A stretch of 64,000 nt of DNA from Lichenostomus cassidix (lineage: Eukaryota > Chordata > Aves > Passeriformes > Meliphagidae). Made by a program: the position numbers and the translations under genes. The notes beneath the pieces are model-generated. The model saw only the letters and a program-made list of their open reading frames with translations. It was not told the origin of the DNA and ran no database searches. The number at the start of each line of letters is the position of its first letter. Positions within the stretch are counted from its first letter, which is position 1. Shown here one piece after another: positions 61,311 through 64,000 of the stretch. Where the stretch lies: assembly GCA_008360975.2 (NCBI GenBank), contig CM039182.1, forward strand, positions 89,487,405 to 89,551,404. Direction: 5' to 3'.

Positions 61311-64000
61311 ATATTCAGCGGCCTATCTGAGCATTCCTTCAGATTATTGTAGGAAAGGCTGTCCCTCACAAACATAGGGCAAAAATACACCAATTGCAGG
61401 TCTAAGACTCAGAAGGAAATACACTAGTAGAGGTGCCATAAATATGTGATCAGCCCACTATTCCAATCTGATTGCTAGCTTTGGAGTAAGAACGAATCCC
61501 AAACTCTCAGCAGTCACAGGATGGACAACTTAACTTTGAGCCAGACACAATGCTGGGCAGTAAGTGACAGGACAATACCATGACACTATAAGCATGATGT
61601 GTCAAATAGCTACTCTTCATCATGGCTCCTTGCTGGAAGATCGGGACGGGATTGAAGAAGTCTATGAACAACACAGATATTTAAAAATTTACTCAGAAGA
61701 GTATAGATGAGAAAGGCAATGGCAATTATTCTTGCCCAACCTGAGGTTAGGTGAATTCACTGGCCCTCACTGGCAAATCGTCTTTATAAAAAGGCGCAAA
61801 TGGACCTTTCAAAGAACATGTGTCTTCTATTAAACAGGAAAAATAAATTTCAAATTCAAAGACTAGCCCCTGTATCACAGAAGTTTATGACAAGATATTT
61901 TACTCTTTATTTTTTAAAGAGATTTACAGAGATTAGTTACTAAATAACTGCAAAGTACTTTCATCTATAAGTGCACGGTACTTTCATCTGTACCCTCAAA
62001 GACATATGTCAATACACGGATAAAACAAACTTTTGGATTTTAATTAGCTTTAAGGACTTAAGAAAGGCAGAAGTAAAATGCAAGACATACTTTGACCCCA
62101 GAGTTTTTACCTCAGTTGAAAGTAATAATACTAGAAGGTAAAAATAATAAAAAATCCATATTCTTACAACCTAGCTCTTGAACTACTCAGAGCCAAATTT
62201 CCTACACTGAGAGCCTAATTTTCCACACAAATACAGCAATTAGACATGATACTCCTCATGTACCACCATGTTGTTATAGTGTGGTATTTGGTCTATATCA
62301 GGAGGTAAATCAGGGAGCTATTGTGTGGTTTTACAGCCACTATATATTTGGAGGGTGGGAAGAGTAGTTTGGCCTGTCGAGATCACAGCTGAACAATGGA
62401 TCTGAAATAGGGTTGTTTCTAGTATATATGTGGAGGACAAAATATGACAGACCAATATTTTTCATTGCCAGTTTGTGGGCTGTTAAGAAAAGTGCTTGGT
62501 TTGGGTTGACAAGCCATATGTGATAAATGGTGCATAGTTTTGTAGGACAGTATTTTCTCAGCAAGAGGTGAAGGCTTGTCTTATTTTAGAAATGAAGTGG
62601 AATGACTGTTTTTGCAGAATGGTGGTCTGATGCCAAGGACTATGGGAGGAGTTGTGAAATTCCACATACATATATCCACCATAATGATGTCAACCACTTT
62701 TTAGCATTATTAGCATTATTTTATAATCATGCTCAGAACCCTCATTGGAATGAAGACCACACTGTGATCTATATTTGTTCCTATTCAGCGCAAACACATA
62801 ATGAAATTGGGTTCTTTGCTTACTGGAAGAGGCTATTGTTGCATCTTTGCTGATGACTCAATATATTACAAATACATTACCAGAGGAAGTCCCATATCAC
62901 GGCAGTTGCCAACTACACACTAACATACATGGCTTAATTTATGTCTCCTCTGGCACTGGTACTCATGACTCACACAATACATGTGAAGGAGGCCCATCAG
63001 AGGGCTCTTAAACTATTTTAGAATACTAATCAGTCCCTACACACTGCAGCTTTTATGCTGTTTACAGTAGGGTACAAAGGCAGAAGCAAGCTGCAAGTGC
63101 AAGCCTCAGCCAGGGCAGCAGCCCTCAGTCCTGTACTATTACCAGCAGCCAAAAACCCACAATTCTAAGGTAATTACATCCTTGCTAATCAATAACTATA
63201 TGACTACACAAATCCTTAAAATAGTAGCTGCTAGTGAAAAATAATTCCTACTGCATGGAAACTACTGCTTCTCTGCAAGACCCCAACTTTCTAAGCAGCA
63301 CCATTCAGAAAACCCTTAGAGAGCTCAGCATACTCAGAAGAGCTTGTGCTGTGCAGGTCAGAGAGCATCTCCACCACATCCCAGTCCCTGGCTGTGCCAG
63401 ACTGGAGGCACAGGGCCAGGATGCAAACTTGTCAGTCCTCTGAAACTCAAAAGAAAAAGTAACAGCAAAAGACACAGCAATATAAGAACAACTGAGAGGG
63501 ACACTGCATCAAATCCGTGTATTAGGGTGGTGCTTTAAAGATCAGTCAACAACAACATAACTTGAATAAAGAGCAGCACAATAACACAATGAAAAAGTGC
63601 CAGAGGAAAAAAAAAAGCTAGGTAATTTTGTTATGCAATGTAATATGCCCATTTTCAGGATAAGATCATGTCTGCAAGCTCCTAATTAAGAGCTCTATTT
63701 CTTTGGCCCTGGACAAAGTAAAAAAAGTGAAGTTTAGCACAGTAACTTTTTACTTTAAACTGAGCAATGAAAGTTTGATCCCCTGACATAAACGACAAAA
63801 TCCTCTAGGCTTTTGCAGCTTGGTGGAAATGGCCAAATCTGCATTCAACTTGTTTTTCACATTTCCATCATTGTGCAGAATGAAGCCTTGCAGAGCCCAA
63901 GGGACATGTGTTTAGCTGCCATTCTGCAGTGCTTGTAGCATTTTAACTTCAAGCCTCTGGGAAAAAGCTGCATACCTATTACTATGGCTTTGGAGTTTAA

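Larger units (their letters stand above)
53896..64000. other. Long AT-rich non-coding stretch to the window end
   Basis: About 10 kb without a recognised gene. It contains an AAT microsatellite (57558-57600), a T-rich tract (60703-60730), a hairpin (58640-58660) and a possible ancient repeat relic (61281-61310). The slightly GC-richer part at about 56100-57250 probably holds degraded repeats I cannot name. The 83-codon frame at 62602-62853 and the 117-codon frame at 57740-58093 have no recognisable domains. Confidence 0.55.

Noticed and set aside
62602..62853. 83-codon frame with an ordered-looking, His/Trp-containing product
   Set aside because: I could not match it to any family and see no supporting gene context; a protein search would settle it.
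1..64000. CRISPR arrays, operons or prokaryotic systems
   Set aside because: No spaced direct repeats, no dense coding and clear avian CR1/LTR elements; the DNA is vertebrate.

Overview
The window looks like a stretch of bird nuclear DNA: AT-rich, CpG-poor and non-coding. The bird assignment rests on repeats. Three fragments on the minus strand match the 3' untranslated end of CR1 LINEs, two of them running to the CR1 3' terminus. One plus-strand fragment matches the start of CR1 ORF2, and one minus-strand fragment is an LTR of a kind I recognise from avian endogenous retroviruses (ERVL-like). CR1-dominated repeats with very few SINEs are typical of birds. The LTR type suggests Neoaves rather than chicken, but I cannot place the species.

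I found no host protein-coding gene, tRNA, rRNA, known microRNA or CRISPR array. The longest open frames (about 120-160 codons) have low-complexity or unrecognisable products, and several are translations of microsatellites or of repeat untranslated sequence. The window is therefore a gene desert or the inside of a very large intron. Short exons of a long gene cannot be excluded by eye.

Layout: 1-2.2 kb holds a small CpG-bearing GC-rich patch (730-930) and a 255-bp all-purine compound microsatellite (1897-2151). From 2.2 to 13.4 kb the DNA is plain non-coding, except for a near-ideal heat-shock-element-like array of six alternating pentamers around a 20-bp perfect palindrome (12297-12326). 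Two CR1 3' fragments lie at 13384-13830 and 14843-15121. From 15.1 to 41.2 kb there is mostly featureless AT-rich DNA with a GC-rich island (23940-24370), a 55-bp cluster of six CpGs (24477-24531), a perfect 11-bp-stem hairpin (25874-25901) and a 29-T run (31995-32023). A repeat cluster at 41231-42595 contains the truncated LTR, a CR1 scrap joined directly to it, and the dead CR1 endonuclease fragment. From 42.6 kb to the end there is more AT-rich non-coding DNA with microsatellites and faint ancient repeat remnants.

I found no convincing new biological system. The best leads are the heat-shock-element-like array, the CpG-retaining segment near 24.5 kb (a candidate conserved regulatory element), and the retro-element junction near 41.59 kb. 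Repeat family names come from recognition of sequence patterns, not from a database search.
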